Below are positions 47,663 through 60,311 of a stretch of 64,000 nt of DNA, in pieces; position 1 is the stretch's first letter; the number at the start of each line of letters is the position of its first letter. The translations under genes were made by a program, and so were the position numbers. The notes under the pieces are model-generated. The model made no database searches. It saw only the letters and a program-made list of their open reading frames with translations, and was not told the DNA's origin. This DNA is from Lantana camara (lineage: Eukaryota; Streptophyta; Magnoliopsida; Lamiales; Verbenaceae), in the NCBI GenBank assembly GCA_037501455.1, contig CM074862.1, forward strand, positions 65,317,501 to 65,381,500, given 5' to 3'.

Positions 47663-48378
47663 ATCCAGAATGGCTATGCAATGTGGTACTGGTACCCAAG
47701 AGCGCTAACCGATGGCGCATGTGCAACGAGTTCACCGATCTCAATAAAGCCTGCCCCAAGGATCCCTATCCTTTACCCTGGATTGATCAGCTGGTATATT
47801 CGACCGCGGGGTGTAAGTTAATGAGCATGATTGATGCTTTTCAGGGGTATTACCAAATCTTCATGGCCCCTAAGGATCGCCCCAAAACCTCGTTTGTTAT
47901 ACACATGGGAGTATATTGCTTCTTAGTCATACCTTTTGGGCTCATGAACGCAGGTGCCACGTACCAGCACCTTGTTAATAGAATTTTTGAAAAGGAGATA
48001 GGAGGATCCATGGAGGTATACGTGGACGACATGATTGTCAAAAGTGAGCACCAAAGCTCGCATCTAAAGGATCTTAAGCACACGTTTTCCATTCTGCGCC
48101 AGTACGACATGAAGTTAAATCCCTCCAAGTGTACTTTCGGAGAACGAGGGGGAAAATTCTTGGGCTACATGGTTAGCCAACGTGGGATTGAAGCTAATCC
48201 TGAGAAGATCAAGGTCATCTTGGATATTTCATCCCCTCGCAACCTCAGGGAAGTACAAGTATTAGTGGGAAAGATAATCTCTTTGAACCGATTCATCTCC
48301 CGCTCAGTAGACAGGAATCTCCTTTTCTTCAAAATTCTACGCAACGCTCGAAATTTCTCTTGGATTGAAGAATGTTAA
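47663..48378 (+). pseudogene. pol: Tat reverse transcriptase
   Basis: After the hAT-type insertion the frame reads PEWLCNVVLVPKSANRWRMC, FTDLNKACPKDPYPLP, MIDAFQGYYQI, PFGLMNAGATYQHLVNRIF and the catalytic YVDDMIVKS. These are the usual reverse transcriptase blocks in Tat style. It ends in TAA at 48376-48378 (EC*KAL), where a CAA glutamine is expected. Confidence 0.85.
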
Positions 48379-48786
48379 AAGGCCTTGCAAGATATGAAAT
48401 CTTACCTTTCGGGCGCTCCCCTCCTGACAAAGCCCGTGGCCAGTGAAAACTTATTCGTGTACCTTTCTGTCTCCACTGAGGCCACGAGCGTAGTTTTGGT
48501 AGCCCTGCGCAAGCGCAAACATCTACCTGTCTATTACTTGAGTAAGACATTGTAGGGCGCTGAAAGGAAGTATTTGGAAATTGAAAAGTTCGCTTTTGCC
48601 CTCATTAATGCATCAAGGAGGCTGAGGCCTTATTTTCAAGCGCACTCCATCACCGTCCTTACGGATCAACCTTTGAAACAAGTTCTATCCAAGCTAGATG
48701 TCTCCGGAAGGCTGATAAAATGGGCCATTGAACTAAGCCAATTCGACCTAAGCTTCGAGCCTAGAACGGTTCCTAAAAATGATGGT
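48379..48786 (+). pseudogene. pol: Tat RNase H (first)
   Basis: The same frame continues through LKPVASENLFVYL-type sequence, LPVYYLSKTL, a TAG at 48553, then GAERKYLEIEKFAFALINASRRLRPYF and ITVLTDQPLKQVL. This is the Ty3-type RNase H that removes the RNA strand during reverse transcription. The stop again replaces glutamine. Confidence 0.7.
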
Positions 48787-49245
48787 CTATGGGTCCTGCA
48801 CATAGATGGCTCCTCGACCTCTTAAGAGGGAAGAGCAGGGGTGACCCTCAGAGATCCCAACGGAGTGGAAATCGACTTTGCAATCAGGTTAGATTTCCAA
48901 GTTACGAAAAATGAAGCAGAGTACGAGGCTCTTATACAAGGGTTGAGTATTGTTTTTCAGAGCGGAGCTTCCAGGGTCACGACTTATGTTGATTCACAAT
49001 TCATTTCAAGTCAAATTGAAGGAACGTATGAGGCTCGAGAAGCCACTATGGTGCAATACTTGGGAAAAGCAAAAGAGATAATCGGAGAATTCAAGGAATT
49101 TCACTTACTCCAAGTCCCCCGAGGGAAGAACGAGTGTGCAGATGCGTTATCCAAATTCGCATCTGCCCTCGAAGGATCCTGTAAACTTTCTCTCACATTT
49201 CTCAGAACGGAGGAACCGCTAATTCAGAGGAAAGAGCCCGTCTGA
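48787..49245 (+). pseudogene. pol: Tat second RNase H (archaeal-type)
   Basis: It begins LWVLHIDGSSTS, has a TAA near 48823, then GVEIDFAIRLDFQVTKNEAEYEALIQGL, TTYVDSQFISSQIEGTYEAR and NECADALSKFAS. The D...E...D pattern in HIDGSS, NEAEYEAL and YVDSQ is the acquired second RNase H of Tat-lineage elements. It supports the lineage call. Confidence 0.8.
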
Positions 49246-50069
49246 ATGGTAGCTATGATTGATCCCACCGAGCCCTGTTGGCTCGATGACATTGTTAGAT
49301 TCCTTAAAGATGGTACTTGCCCTACTGATAAAGTGGAGGCACGGAAAATACGGAATAAGACCCCTCGTTTCTCTCTGGACAACAAGGGTAGACTCTTCAA
49401 GAAATCCTTCCAAGGCCTGCCAATGAGATGTAGAGAGGCCCTTGCAGGCCAAAAAGACCCTCGAGCACGTTCACGGAGGGAGTTGTGGAAATCACTCTGG
49501 GGGGCGCATTCTTACCAAAAAGATACTGAGAAGTGGATTCTATTGGCCCACAATCCTCCAAGATTCCATAGCATTTTCCAGGAAATATCCTAAGTGCCAG
49601 TTTCACTCTAACGTTCCGTAATTGCCAGCAGCTCAAATGGTCCCCATAGACGTCTCGTGGCCCTTTGATCAATGGGGTATTGATATTGTTGGCCCCCCTG
49701 CCTATGGTGATCGGACAGAGTAAGTTCGTCATCTTAGCTGTTGATTACTTCACGAAGTGGGCTGAGGCCGAGGCCGTCGCAAAAATCACTTTTAGGGTGG
49801 TAAGGGATTTCATTTGAAAAAACCTCATTTGCAGGTACGACATTCTGAGGATCCTTATTTCGGATAATGGATCCTAATTCATAGCAACTGATACCCGAGA
49901 ATGGTGCTTGGACTTAGGCATTGAGCAACGCTTCACCTTCGTGGGTCACCCTCAGGCCAACGGTCAAACAGAAGTCACCAACAGGATCATCTTACAACAT
50001 CTAAAAACCATGTTTGAGAGCAAAAAGAGCGAGTGGGTCGACGAATTACGAGGGGATTATGGGCTTATT
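49246..50069 (+). pseudogene. pol: Tat integrase, N-terminal and core part (heavily frameshifted)
   Basis: Pieces in different frames match integrase: a zinc-binding area (REVHEGVCGNHSGGR, CPKCQFH), WGIDIVGPP, SDNGS and HPQANGQTEVTNRI. The three core acidic residues are still recognisable. It then reads ILQHLKTMFESKKSEWVDEL to DYGLI, where the Tekay 2 insertion begins at 50070. At least three frameshifts and several stops lie in 49400-49880. Confidence 0.75.
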
Positions 50070-50883
50070 TGTAATGCCCGGAGCGGTGGGCCACCACATC
50101 CCCCGTACCTAAACCCAAACCCACACATGAAATGGATTTCCATACATGAGTCCAAGTCTAAGCGAACGGAACCTACACTCACTCCCTAGGCTAAGCGGGG
50201 CTAAAACTCGGACAGAGCGCACAAACAAACATATAAATGCGAAAGCAATAACATAAGGATCGAAAAGAGCTCTATAGCTAACATTTACATCATATACAAT
50301 GGCCTCACGGCCCAAAAGATGGAGTATTTACATCAAAATTCCATAAATCTCCAAAATACAACTCTAGCATCAAATACATAATAAGAGTATCCAATATTAA
50401 AGAAGTATGAATGCAACTCGACCTAGACACACAAGTACAAGACCAAGACTCGTACTTCCCCACCTATCTCGAAACAACCTGCACTGAAGGTGGGAAAAGA
50501 GAAGCTAAATGCACAGCCACACCTAAATACATATAGAGCAGAGCATATTACAAAGGTGATAGTCATGAATCGAGGCTAGGGTTTTACATACCAAATCATT
50601 TTCCAAAGAGAGCATATAATATAAAGGAAAACCTATCTCGATCCATAATCTATCGAACATAACATAAACATAAGTCCGGCGAGAACGGATTATCCCTTAC
50701 TCCATCAAACATAACATAAAATTGAATTGAAATCACAATCCACCCCACATCCATGGTGCATCGGGAATCAAACCCTAACACCTACACTACCAAACACATA
50801 CGGGGTAGCTAACCCACGATATGCCTTCCCCGGTTATCCACCGAGGGCTCAAGATACCACGCCTTCCCAACCTCCATAGGTCG

Positions 50884-53101
50884 TGTTGGAAAAGTGCCCA
50901 AGAAAACCGATTAGTCATAATCCGTTTTGGAACTTTCCTAATATCACAAACAATCTTTGAATAATATACAATTGATTAATATCATAGGCAAACACTTCTT
51001 TATATGCCAATAAATGTTTTTGTGTGTTTCCATTATGTGCGCAAGTATTAGAACTCCCCTAATCAATATGACTTAAAGGACTCAACCATTTAGACGAAAT
51101 GGTTCATGAAACGAGGCCTATATCACATAAGTCATGATTAGTAAAATACTCCAAGCTGATGACTCCTACAGACACTAGGAGTGCCAACCTGACTCCTTTA
51201 AGGCTTGCTTGTGGGATCACGCCCTTAAGAAGGACCACCTTGTTTCATGGAGGTGCAAAGTGTATAGTTGATACGTGCGTGATACATGAGGGTGCTCAAG
51301 ATTCCTAAATGGGAAAGGAAGTTTCTATTTCAGGAAATGGAAACTTCCAGATTAGGAAATATCTCATGAGTTGTTGATGTGATTAATTGATCCTTAGACT
51401 TGAGGTTCCATGTCACTTTATGAGTTAACTCTGTAGTCTTAGGTATAAGCTTTAAAGGGTGTCGCCTTAGACAACTGATTTAAGGCTTATGCTGGGGCTG
51501 CATAAGTGATTCATGAAAGTGAATGAGAATCAAGATAGGACCTACACTTGCATTTGCAAGGTGATCTCTTATTGTGTAAGTCATTCATATGCCATATGGA
51601 GTCCTTGGCCAAGGCAATAGATCAAGACATCAAGAAAAGGGTTTCTTAGATTGAGATCAAATGGATATAAAATGCACTTAGCTTTAAAACCAGATTATTA
51701 GGGTTCTGATTATTCCCTTACCCTAGATCTTGGTTGAGAGATAGTAAGTAGGAGGATTGTATCTCACATGAATCAATGACTTAAAGGTTCTGTCGAATCA
51801 AGACATTCTTATTCAGCTAGGGGTCAAACACCTGTTGCTAGACTATGGTCGTTTGATCTGTGGATTGATTAGTTAATTAGAGAATTAATTAATTGGGGTC
51901 ACTACTAATTGAATTAAGAACCTAGAGGGTCACACACAACAGCACAGTCACGTGGGTTAAGGCTTTAATCGATTAAACGAGTTGATCGAACCATTAAGTG
52001 AATGGTGGGGTCCACACATGTAAGTCACACGTGTGGAACACGTGTCCTTATGGACACGTGTAGTCACGTGCATGTATGTGTATAAATATTAAATAATTAA
52101 TGTGTTAATTATTTAATGGACTTTGATTTAATTTTGAATTAATATTAAAGTTCTAATTTGGAGAAATAAAGTCTAATAAATAATTAATTATGAATTAAGT
52201 ATATTATTAGTCTTCAAGTTAAAATAAATAAAGTAAAATTAATAATCTAAAAGAGTTAGATTAGAATCTTGCTTTCCAAGTTGATCAATAGGAAGACTTT
52301 TGGTCAAAGTAAGAGACTTAGTCTCCAAGCAAGAAATCCCTTTCCAAAGGAGTTTGGAATTCCTTGTCCAATAAGGAATAGGGTTCGAACCCTAACCCTA
52401 TATAAGTGAGGGGTTCGAACCCCATAGAGGGTGATACAAAAATTTCTCCTTCTCCATAATTATACACTAACCCCTTAGAGCCTAAACACCGAATATAAAA
52501 CTAGCATTCTCCCTATTCGGATCGCGGTCGCGGTTGGTGGACTATTTCTCTAGAGGGCTTCTATTGTGAAGTCTTGAAAGATTCGAAGGAACTTTTGAGG
52601 ATCAAGCAAAACGACCAAAAGGGCTGGTGAAACGATTCTGAACCCAACAGAGTAGGAGTGAAAAAATCGAACCAAAGAAGATGGTGAAAACCGTTCGTCC
52701 ATATCCTGAAGGATGAATTTTTTTACGAGGGTTTTATGGCAGGCAGATTTCTACTTTCGCAAAACTGGTTTTCGAAGGGAGTTTCAATCATGCCTTTCTC
52801 GTTTCATGTTTCTTTCTTTATGTTATATTGTTAAGCACTTTCCCTAAAATGATTTGAATCTAGGTTAGTGTGGATTGTCGTCCCTACAATGGATTCTGAA
52901 GTAGAAAGAGATTTTCGAGGGACGGGTTGCCATTACCACATGAAGCGCGTTTGAGGGCGGCTCAAAACGTGTCAAGAAAGCTACTACCTAAGTGAGTTTC
53001 TTGATCTCTACGAATCTGGAAATAGGAATTGCAAGTTTTCGATTCTATCTTTTGGGAAAAATTTTAAATTTTCGCTGTGTTTCTATCTCGTTTTCCTAAC
53101 T
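50884..53101 (+). mobile_element. Solo LTR of the TGTTAGG family inside the Tekay 2 LTR
   Basis: It begins TGTTGGAAAAGTGCCC and ends TTTTCCTAACT, with flanks GGTCG (50879-50883) and TGTCG (53102-53106). Long stretches match the composite LTR at 22633-24464 (AAATGGTTCATGAAACGAG, TTTGCAAGGTGATCTCTTAT, CTAGATCTTGGTTGAGAGATAG). It is a diverged member of that family in plus orientation. No internal region remains. Confidence 0.78.
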
Positions 53102-53368
53102 TGTCGCACGTGAATATCTCAAATGAGAGCATGTACACGGGTCATAACTGGCGACCCCGTGGTCGTCCCGGGTCTCCCTTACCCATGTGTCCGGGGCCCA
53201 ACAATACCGAATCAAACCAAACTCCCATCTTTCAGGGCACAACTCGCTCAAACATATCATATATGAATAACGAATTTCAAAACATAGCTTACTTATGCCA
53301 ATACTTATACCAATTTCGAAAACTTAAAGCTTATTTCACAAAATCATAACATAGCTTAAGCACTCGTA

Positions 53369-53430
<62 letters not shown>

Positions 53431-54127
53431 GCATACGGGGTAAGAAACCAAAACGTAGTAGGTCTTAGGTCGCTTATCTAATACAAATGATCCTAACCTC
53501 ACCTTTACAAAAGAAGTGGAATAGGAAGGCAAATGGGCGAACGAGCACTTAAACTTCGGGCTCACGAACTTCCGGAAGAGGCTCTGAAACAAAAGAACAC
53601 TAGCCCCGAGACTTAAACTCAATAATGTACCAATTAGACGCCCGACAATGCTCATGAATTCAAATGATGCAAATGAAATGCAAGAATGCATCACTTAAGT
53701 CATTTAAATTAAAAACTCGTACAAAACGTATCATATCATTCCATAAATTAATTCATAATTCATAACATATAATTTCGCAATTAAAATATCACATATCATA
53801 AAATAATATCATACTATTTGAATCATTAAATTTCAAGCATTTAAATTCAATTAAATTAAACATATATATAACATATTACATATATATATTACATACATAT
53901 ATATACGTAACAGCATAAATAATACATATATATACATTCATATACAAACAAAGTCCCATGTATTAAAACTTCAACTCCTTACGGAAAAAAAAAAAAAAAT
54001 TAAACATGTTAGCCATGCAAATTTCATAAATCATGCAAAGTTCACGTAAAAGCCATGTAAGATTCATAATTAATATTACATGCAAAAAGGAAAGGAAAAC
54101 AAATGAATCACTCCAAGCCTGCTCCTC

Positions 54128-54250
54128 ATCTCCCTGCCCGGGGGAGATTTTCTTCATAAAAGTACCCTCCCGGGTACATTTGATGCAGAAAATTTCTACA
54201 TAGCACGTACCCGGCCGGGTACTTTCTTGAGAAAAATCTCCCCGGGGAGA
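54128..54250. repeat. Cluster of GTACCCGGCCGGGTAC-type palindromes (Tekay 2, 3' LTR)
   Basis: Perfect GTACCCGGCCGGGTAC at 54207-54222, GTACCCTCCCGGGTAC at 54162-54177, TCTCCCCGGGGAGA at 54237-54250 and a related ATCTCCC...GGGGAGAT at 54128-54148. Two sequence types alternate. Confidence 0.75.
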
Positions 54251-54514
54251 CAGTTCAGTCACGAAAAATGATGAAAATCACCCCTGTTCAGCTACTTTCC
54301 TACCAATCCAATTACCAACTCAAGGAGATATATAAAGGCAGCAAAATCAGCAGCAAATCAGTACAAAAACATCCTCAAATAGGCTGGAAACGAACAGCAG
54401 CAGCTAAGGTAAGGAAATGGAATCAACTCATGCATAACTCTTCCAAATACTCAAGAACATTAATGGTAACTCTCACATATCTCAACTGTACGGTCGCGGA
54501 GTCGGGGTGTCACA

Positions 54515-54528
54515 ATCCTCCCCCCTTA
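54515..54528 (-). other. Polypurine tract of Tekay element 2
   Basis: The minus strand reads TAAGGGGGGAGGAT immediately before the LTR start TGTGACACCCCG. Confidence 0.8.
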
Positions 54529-55019
54529 AAAGTGACTTTCCCTCAAGTCCGACTCGAGTCCTCAAATAAATCCGGATAAAAACTCCTCATTTTCTCCTCG
54601 GTTTCCCAAGTTGATTCCTCGGATTTCTGATCTCTCCAAAGTACCCTGACCAAAGGAATCTGCCAGTTTCTCAATTCTTACATCTTCCGGTCCTAAATTG
54701 CAACCGGATGCTTTTCTATTGTTAAATCCGGCTCTAACTGAACCTCTTCAACTGGGAGAATTGTGGCCTTATCGGGATAGTACTTGCGGAGCTGAGAAAC
54801 ATGGAAAACGTTGTGTATCCTGGTCAAATTCGGTGGTAGATCCAATCTATACGCCGTTTCTCCAATTCTTTCCAAAATTTCAAACGGCCCTAGGTATCGT
54901 GGACTGAGCTTTCCACCTCTACCTTTTCCAGTGAAGCCTTTCCTTGGAGATGCCTTCAGAAAAACTCTATCTCTGACCTCAAACTCTAAGGGCCTTCTTC
55001 TCTTATCGGCGTAGCTCTT
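54529..55019 (-). pseudogene. Tekay 2 integrase C-terminus and chromodomain
   Basis: After the TAG at 55020-55022 the frame reads [52 protein letters not shown] and [16 protein letters not shown] chromodomain follows with NWQIPLVRVLW and EESTWETEEKMR. Two stops lie just before it (near 54690 and 54678). Confidence 0.75.
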
Positions 55020-55475
55020 CTATCGAGCCAGAGCTGCCCTCATTCTTTGCCTAATCTTATGAACCTTCTCAATAGTAGCAGCAATGTTTTCCTTAGGCTC
55101 GGCCCTCTCGAGCTTATTCTCTTCGGTCCACCTCCAATCCTCGATATCCCAAAACAAAGGCGACCTACACTTTCTTCCATAAAGTGCTTCATAAGGAGCC
55201 ATCTTAATCGAACCCTGATAGCTGTTATTATAAGCAAACTCAACAAGAGCCAGATGCTCGTCCCACTTATCTTGGAAATCTAAAGCACACGACCGAATCA
55301 TATCCTCCAAATACTGTATTAGTCTTTCAGATTGACCGTCTGTTTGAGGATGCGAAGCGGTGCTAAACCTGAGACGGGTGCCCAAACATTTCTGAAGATT
55401 CTGCCAGAAGATCGAAGTAAACCATGGATCCCAATCCGAAACGATACTAGCCGGAATTCCATGTAGTCTGACAAT
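55020..55475 (-). pseudogene. pol: Tekay 2 integrase, second half of core
   Basis: It follows a stop near 55476-55478 and contains IVSDWDPWFTS (second core aspartate), HPQTDGQSERLIQYLEDM (core glutamate) and [35 protein letters not shown]. It ends ALAR-stop at 55020, where a CAG glutamine is likely. Confidence 0.8.
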
Positions 55476-55478
55476 CTC

Positions 55479-56255
55479 TCAAACATATAACTCGGCTAGC
55501 TTTGGAACTTTCTCGGACATCCGAACCTTGAGGAAATGGGCGGACTTAGTCAATCTGTCGACAATTACCCAAATTCCATCAAACCCTCCTTTGACTCTAG
55601 GCAAGCCGGACACGAAGTCCATCGTCACTTGCTCCCACTTCCACTCGGGAATAGGAAGTGGTTGGAGAGTTCCTCCTGGCTTCTGGTGTTCTGCCTTCAC
55701 CTTTTGACACGTTAGACATTGCTTCACAAAGTTCACGACGTCCCTTTTCATGTCATTCCACCAGAATTTCTCTTTCAGGTCCCGATACATCTTAGTACCT
55801 CCCAGATGAATCGAGTACCTCGAGCGATGTGCCTCCTCAAGTACAAGCCTCTTGATATCTTCTGGGACACATATTCTCGCTTCGAACCTTAACAACCCGG
55901 AATCATCAATCCAAAACTTAGAATTCGGGTCGTCCCTAGAACGAGATACCAACTTTTGAATTTCCGCATCTGAATTCTGAGCTTCAAACAATTGTCCTTT
56001 CAAATTTGGTATAACTGTAAGATTGGCCAACCAAGTTTCCGAAACCAAGATCTCTGAACCCGAACTTGAAGAACCTTCTTTCAAATTAGCCACACTCGCC
56101 TTTCTACTCAAGGTATCGGCTACCACGTTTGCTTTACCCTGATGGTACTGAATGGTGTAATCGTAATCCTCTAACAACTCCATCCAACGCCTCTGTCTTA
56201 CATTTAAATCTTTTTGAGAAAAGAGATACTTGAGGCTTTGGTGATCCGTAAACAC
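55479..56255 (-). pseudogene. pol: Tekay 2 RNase H end and integrase N-terminus
   Basis: The stretch starts [28 protein letters not shown] (RNase H end), then [12 protein letters not shown]. The integrase zinc region follows ([38 protein letters not shown]), then [30 protein letters not shown] with the first core aspartate. It ends ELYV-stop. Confidence 0.82.
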
Positions 56256-57118
56256 CTAGAACCGTAGAGATAGTGTCGCCACTTCATCAAAGCAAACACA
56301 ACGGTAACTAATTCAAGATCGTGGGTAGGGTAATTCTTCTCATGCTCCTTCAATTTCCTCGAAACATAAGCTACCACTCTACCTTGCTGCATTAAAACAC
56401 AACCGAGACCCTCTTTGGAAGCATCTGTATAAACTGCATAACCCTCGGTACCCTCGGGTAGGGTAAGAACTGGTGCTGAAGTTAATTTCACCTTCAAAGT
56501 CTGAAAACTCGCCTCGCACTTATCATCCCATTCGAATTTCACTTCTTTCTTCTTTAAGCGAGTCAACGAGGCGGCAATTTTAGAGAAATCCTTAACAAAT
56601 CTGCGGTAGTAGCCGGCCAACCCAATAAAACTCCTGATCTCTGAAGCATTTCTCGGTCTCTCCCAACAAAGTATGGACTCAACCTTAGATAGATCAACCT
56701 CAATCCTATCTCCTGAAATTATATGACCCAAAAACACAACTCGGTCGATCCAGAATTCACACTTACTGAATTTTGCATACAACTTGTGTTCCTTCAAAGT
56801 TTCCAAAACGATCCGAAGATGTTGGGCGTGCTCTTTAGCGGACTTAGAATACACCAGGATGTCGTCTATAAAAATCACCACTAACTTGTCAAGAAATGGC
56901 CTGAACACCTGGTGTATCATATCCATAAACACAGCTGGAGCGTTGGTTAATCCGAACGGCATAACAATGAATTCAAAGTGTCCATATCGCGTGTTAAAAC
57001 CAGTCTTCGGAATATCTTCCTCCCTAATTCGCAGCTGATAATAACCCTGCCTCAAATCTAACTTGGAGTAAACTTTAGAACCTTGCAAAATATCAAACAA
57101 CTCCTCGATGTGAGGCAA
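56204..57118 (-). pseudogene. pol: Tekay 2 reverse transcriptase and RNase H
   Basis: From [11 protein letters not shown] the frame has [33 protein letters not shown] and the catalytic [11 protein letters not shown]. Then come [14 protein letters not shown], the RNase H start ([15 protein letters not shown]) and [13 protein letters not shown] small deletion near 56245 (HYLYGSR...) shifts the frame into the next segment. Confidence 0.82.
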
Positions 57119-57121
57119 CGA

Positions 57122-58099
57122 CTATTTGTTCTTCACGGTCTTCCGATTTAGCTCACGGAAATCTATACACATCCGTAACGTTCCATCCTTCTTCTTTACA
57201 AATAGAACGGGAGCACCCCACGGAGAAGTGCTCGGACGGATGTACCCACAAGCTAGAAGTTCATCAAGCTGGGCCTTTAACTTTGCAGGAGCCATTCTGT
57301 AGGGAGTCTTCGAGAAATGCTCTGCTCCGGGATAAAGGTCGATTACGAACTCGATGTCCCTATCAGCCGGTAGAGAACCCAAAGTCTCAGGGAAAACATC
57401 GGTATACTCACGCACGACCTCCGTCTCTTCAAGTTTGGCCTGATCTTTTGGTTTGTTCAAAAGATAGGCCACAAAACCTATCGCACCGTCCTGGACCAGT
57501 CTACTAGCCTCAACAAAGGAAATAAACGGGCTTGACTTCACCTTCTCGCCCTTAAACACCACTGAACCAAAAGAAACCTTCTTCTCCCGGCAATCTATCT
57601 GAGCCCCATGTTCATATAACCAATCCATACCCAAGATTACATCATATCTCTGCATCATCATTTCAATCAAATCTGCGAGGAAAACTCGGCCTTCGAAGCT
57701 AACCAGACAACCCGGAAAAACCCTGCAAGTTACTAAACTACTACCTAGGGGAGAGCTAACCACGTAATCATGCGCACACAAGGAAACAGGCAAGCACATA
57801 GAAGCAATAATATCCTGAGAAATAAAGGAATGAGTGGCCCCGGGATCAAATAGTGCATGTAATGTAGTGCCATGAATGCTTATAGTACCTTCAATCATGG
57901 CATTTGGGTCGATTTCCACAGCTTGCTCTTCCTCAACACCCAATGCATAAGCCCTAGCTTCGATTGCAGGCCTCGGGTTATCTTTCTTCTTCGGGCACGT
58001 GCTCACCATATGATCCGGTGCCCCACAAATGAAACACCTCTTGTGAAGCCTGAAGTAACTATCCACGTGATGAGGACCCTTGCAATAGGTACATTGCAC
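57122..58099 (-). pseudogene. pol: Tekay 2 zinc knuckle, protease and start of reverse transcriptase
   Basis: A CCHC knuckle ([14 protein letters not shown]) follows a degenerate one ([14 protein letters not shown]). The protease motif is [13 protein letters not shown] with [17 protein letters not shown] downstream. The polymerase begins with [20 protein letters not shown] and [20 protein letters not shown]. It stops at KNK-TAG (57119-57121), where tyrosine is usual (KNKYPLPHI). Confidence 0.82.
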
Positions 58100-58100
58100 T

Positions 58101-59000
58101 TTAGGTGGAGCCGGAAGTGCTAAGGGTCGACTCGGTTGATTGGGTCCCGTGGGTCGGTTGCTTGTTTTGAGGCTTGGCTTGTTGAAAAGTTTGAAATACC
58201 GGCCTCTTTCCGAACTTGTTGAAATTTCCCGAGCTAGACCCTTTCCCGGTGTGAGTACTCTTTCTCCTCATCACCACACGCTCTTCCACCCTTAGAGTTT
58301 TATCCATGACCTTTGCCCAAGTGCTTGTGTTAGAAGCCTCTAAAGCATCTTTCATATCCTCCCGAAGTCCTTGGAGGAATTGAGAAGCCTTGCTTTCATC
58401 ATTGTTGGCAATGTTTGGGGTATAACGGGAGAGCCTCTCAAACTCATTGATATAATCGGTGATGGACATACCCCCTTGTTTAAACTCCATAAATTCTCTC
58501 ATCCGCCTATTCCTTGTAGCCTTGGGAATATATTTATTCTTAAATTCTCGGATGAACACCTCCTATGTGATCTCCTCCTCGGTAGCCTCTAATCTTCCTT
58601 GCAAGCTTGACCACCAACTATAAGCTTGACCCTGGATCATGGTAAGTGTACATTGTAGCTTCTCCATAGGCCCACACGGTATGAGATTCCATACCCGGTT
58701 GGTTTGCACGAGCCATTCCTCTGCTTGGACGTCATTTCCACCAATGAAAACCGATGGATTCTGATTTTTAAATTCCCGGAGAGTAATTGTAAGAAGATTT
58801 CCTCCATGATTCCCGGCTGGAGGAGCATTATTTCTTTCCTGAGCCCATTGCTCCAAGAACACGGCGAGCCTTTCCATGAAATTGCCCGGATCCATTTGGG
58901 GTGGTGGTGGTGGATTATTATTTTCATGTTATGGAGAATGATCCCAGTGGTGACGATGTTCCGGAGATCTATCTCGGCGGTGGTGTCTTCGGGGAGGCAT
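58101..59000 (-). pseudogene. gag: Tekay 2 gag (broken)
   Basis: The likely start is MPPRRHHRRDRSPEH at 59000. A stop near 58930, a TAG at 58560-58562 (EEIT*EVFI, usual tryptophan) and a frameshift near 58115 break it. Between them the capsid motifs are clear: LREFKNQNPSVFIGGND, WNLIPCGPMEKLQCTL, GQAYSWW and EFERLSRYTPNIA. The layout equals Tekay 1 gag. Confidence 0.78.
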
Positions 59001-59176
59001 ATTTCTACAAAACAAAAGATTCCAATTCATATGCATGAGGGTTAGTACGTGTTCATGTGCACGATTAACAAGAAGATAAACAACTAATAACATAAATGCA
59101 TAGAATCACGTTGTGCTAAGCCGTACGACCTAGACAAAACCGACTCAACTCTAGAGCTCCGGTTTTGCAACCGAGA

Positions 59177-59188
59177 CCTCTGATACCA
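59177..59188 (-). other. Primer-binding site of Tekay element 2
   Basis: The minus strand reads TGGTATCAGAGG nine bases after the LTR end GGGCGTTACA. It is the initiator-methionine type with the last base changed. Confidence 0.8.
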
Positions 59189-59197
59189 CTTTAAGGA

Positions 59198-60273
59198 TGT
59201 AACGCCCGGAGCGATGGGCCACCACATCCCCCACACCTAAACCCGAACCCACATATGAAATGGATTTCCATACATCAGTCCAAGTCTAAGCGAACGGAAC
59301 CTACACTCACTCCCTAGGCTAAGCGGGGCTAAAACTCGGACAGAGCGCGCAAACAAACATATAAATGTGGAACCAATAACATAAGGATCGGAAAGAGCTC
59401 TATAGCTAACATTTACATCATATACAATGGCCTCAAGGCCCAAAAGATCGAGTATTTACATCAAAAGTCCATAAATCTCCAAAATATAACTCTAGCATCA
59501 AATACAGAATAAGAGTATCCAAAATTAAAGAAGTATGAATGCAACTCGACCTAGACACACAAGTACAAGACCAACACTCGTACTTCCCCGCCTAGCTCGA
59601 AACAACCTGCACTGAAGGTGGGAAAAGAGAAGCTAAATGCACAGCCACACCTAAATACATATAGAGCAGAGCATATTACAAAGGTGATAGTCTTGAATCG
59701 AGGCTAGGGTTTTACATACCAAATTATTTTCCAAAGAGAGCATATAATATAAAGGAAAACCTATCTCGATCCATAATCTATCAAACATAACATAAATATA
59801 AGTCCGGCGAGAACGGACTATCCCTTACTCCATCAAACATAACATAAAATTGAATTCAAATCACAATCCACCCCACATCCATGGTGCATCGGGAATCAAA
59901 CCCTAACACCTACACTACCAAACACATACGGGGTAGCTAACCCACGGTATGCCTTCCCCGGTTATCCGCCGAGGGCTCAAGATACCATGCCTTCCCAACC
60001 TCCATAGGTCGCACGTGAATATCTCAAATGAGAGCGTGTACAGGGGTCATAACCGGCGACCCCGTGGTCATCCCGGGTCTCCCTTACCCACATCTCCGGG
60101 GCCCAACAATACCAAATCAAACGAAACTCCCATCTTTCAGGGCACAACTCGCTCAAACATATCATATACGAATAACGAATTTCAAAACATAGCTTACTTA
60201 TGGCAATACTTATACCAATTTCGAAAACGTAAAACTTATTTCACAAAATCATAACATAGCTTAAGCACTCGTA

Positions 60274-60311
<38 letters not shown>

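Larger units (their letters stand above)
50070..54514 (-). repeat. 3' LTR of Tekay element 2, split by a solo LTR
   Basis: It corresponds to the 59198-61389 LTR except for an extra 2.2 kb at 50884-53101. The join AGGTCG/CACGTGAATATC is seen uninterrupted at 60007-60020. It contains the palindrome cluster at 54128-54250 and an AT microsatellite (53372-53428), roughly twice as long as in the other LTR. Confidence 0.85.

Noticed and set aside
53356..53694. A 112-residue minus frame repeated at 60353-60577
   Set aside because: Again an LTR pair (Tekay 2). The frame includes an AT microsatellite read as alternating I/Y and shows no domain.
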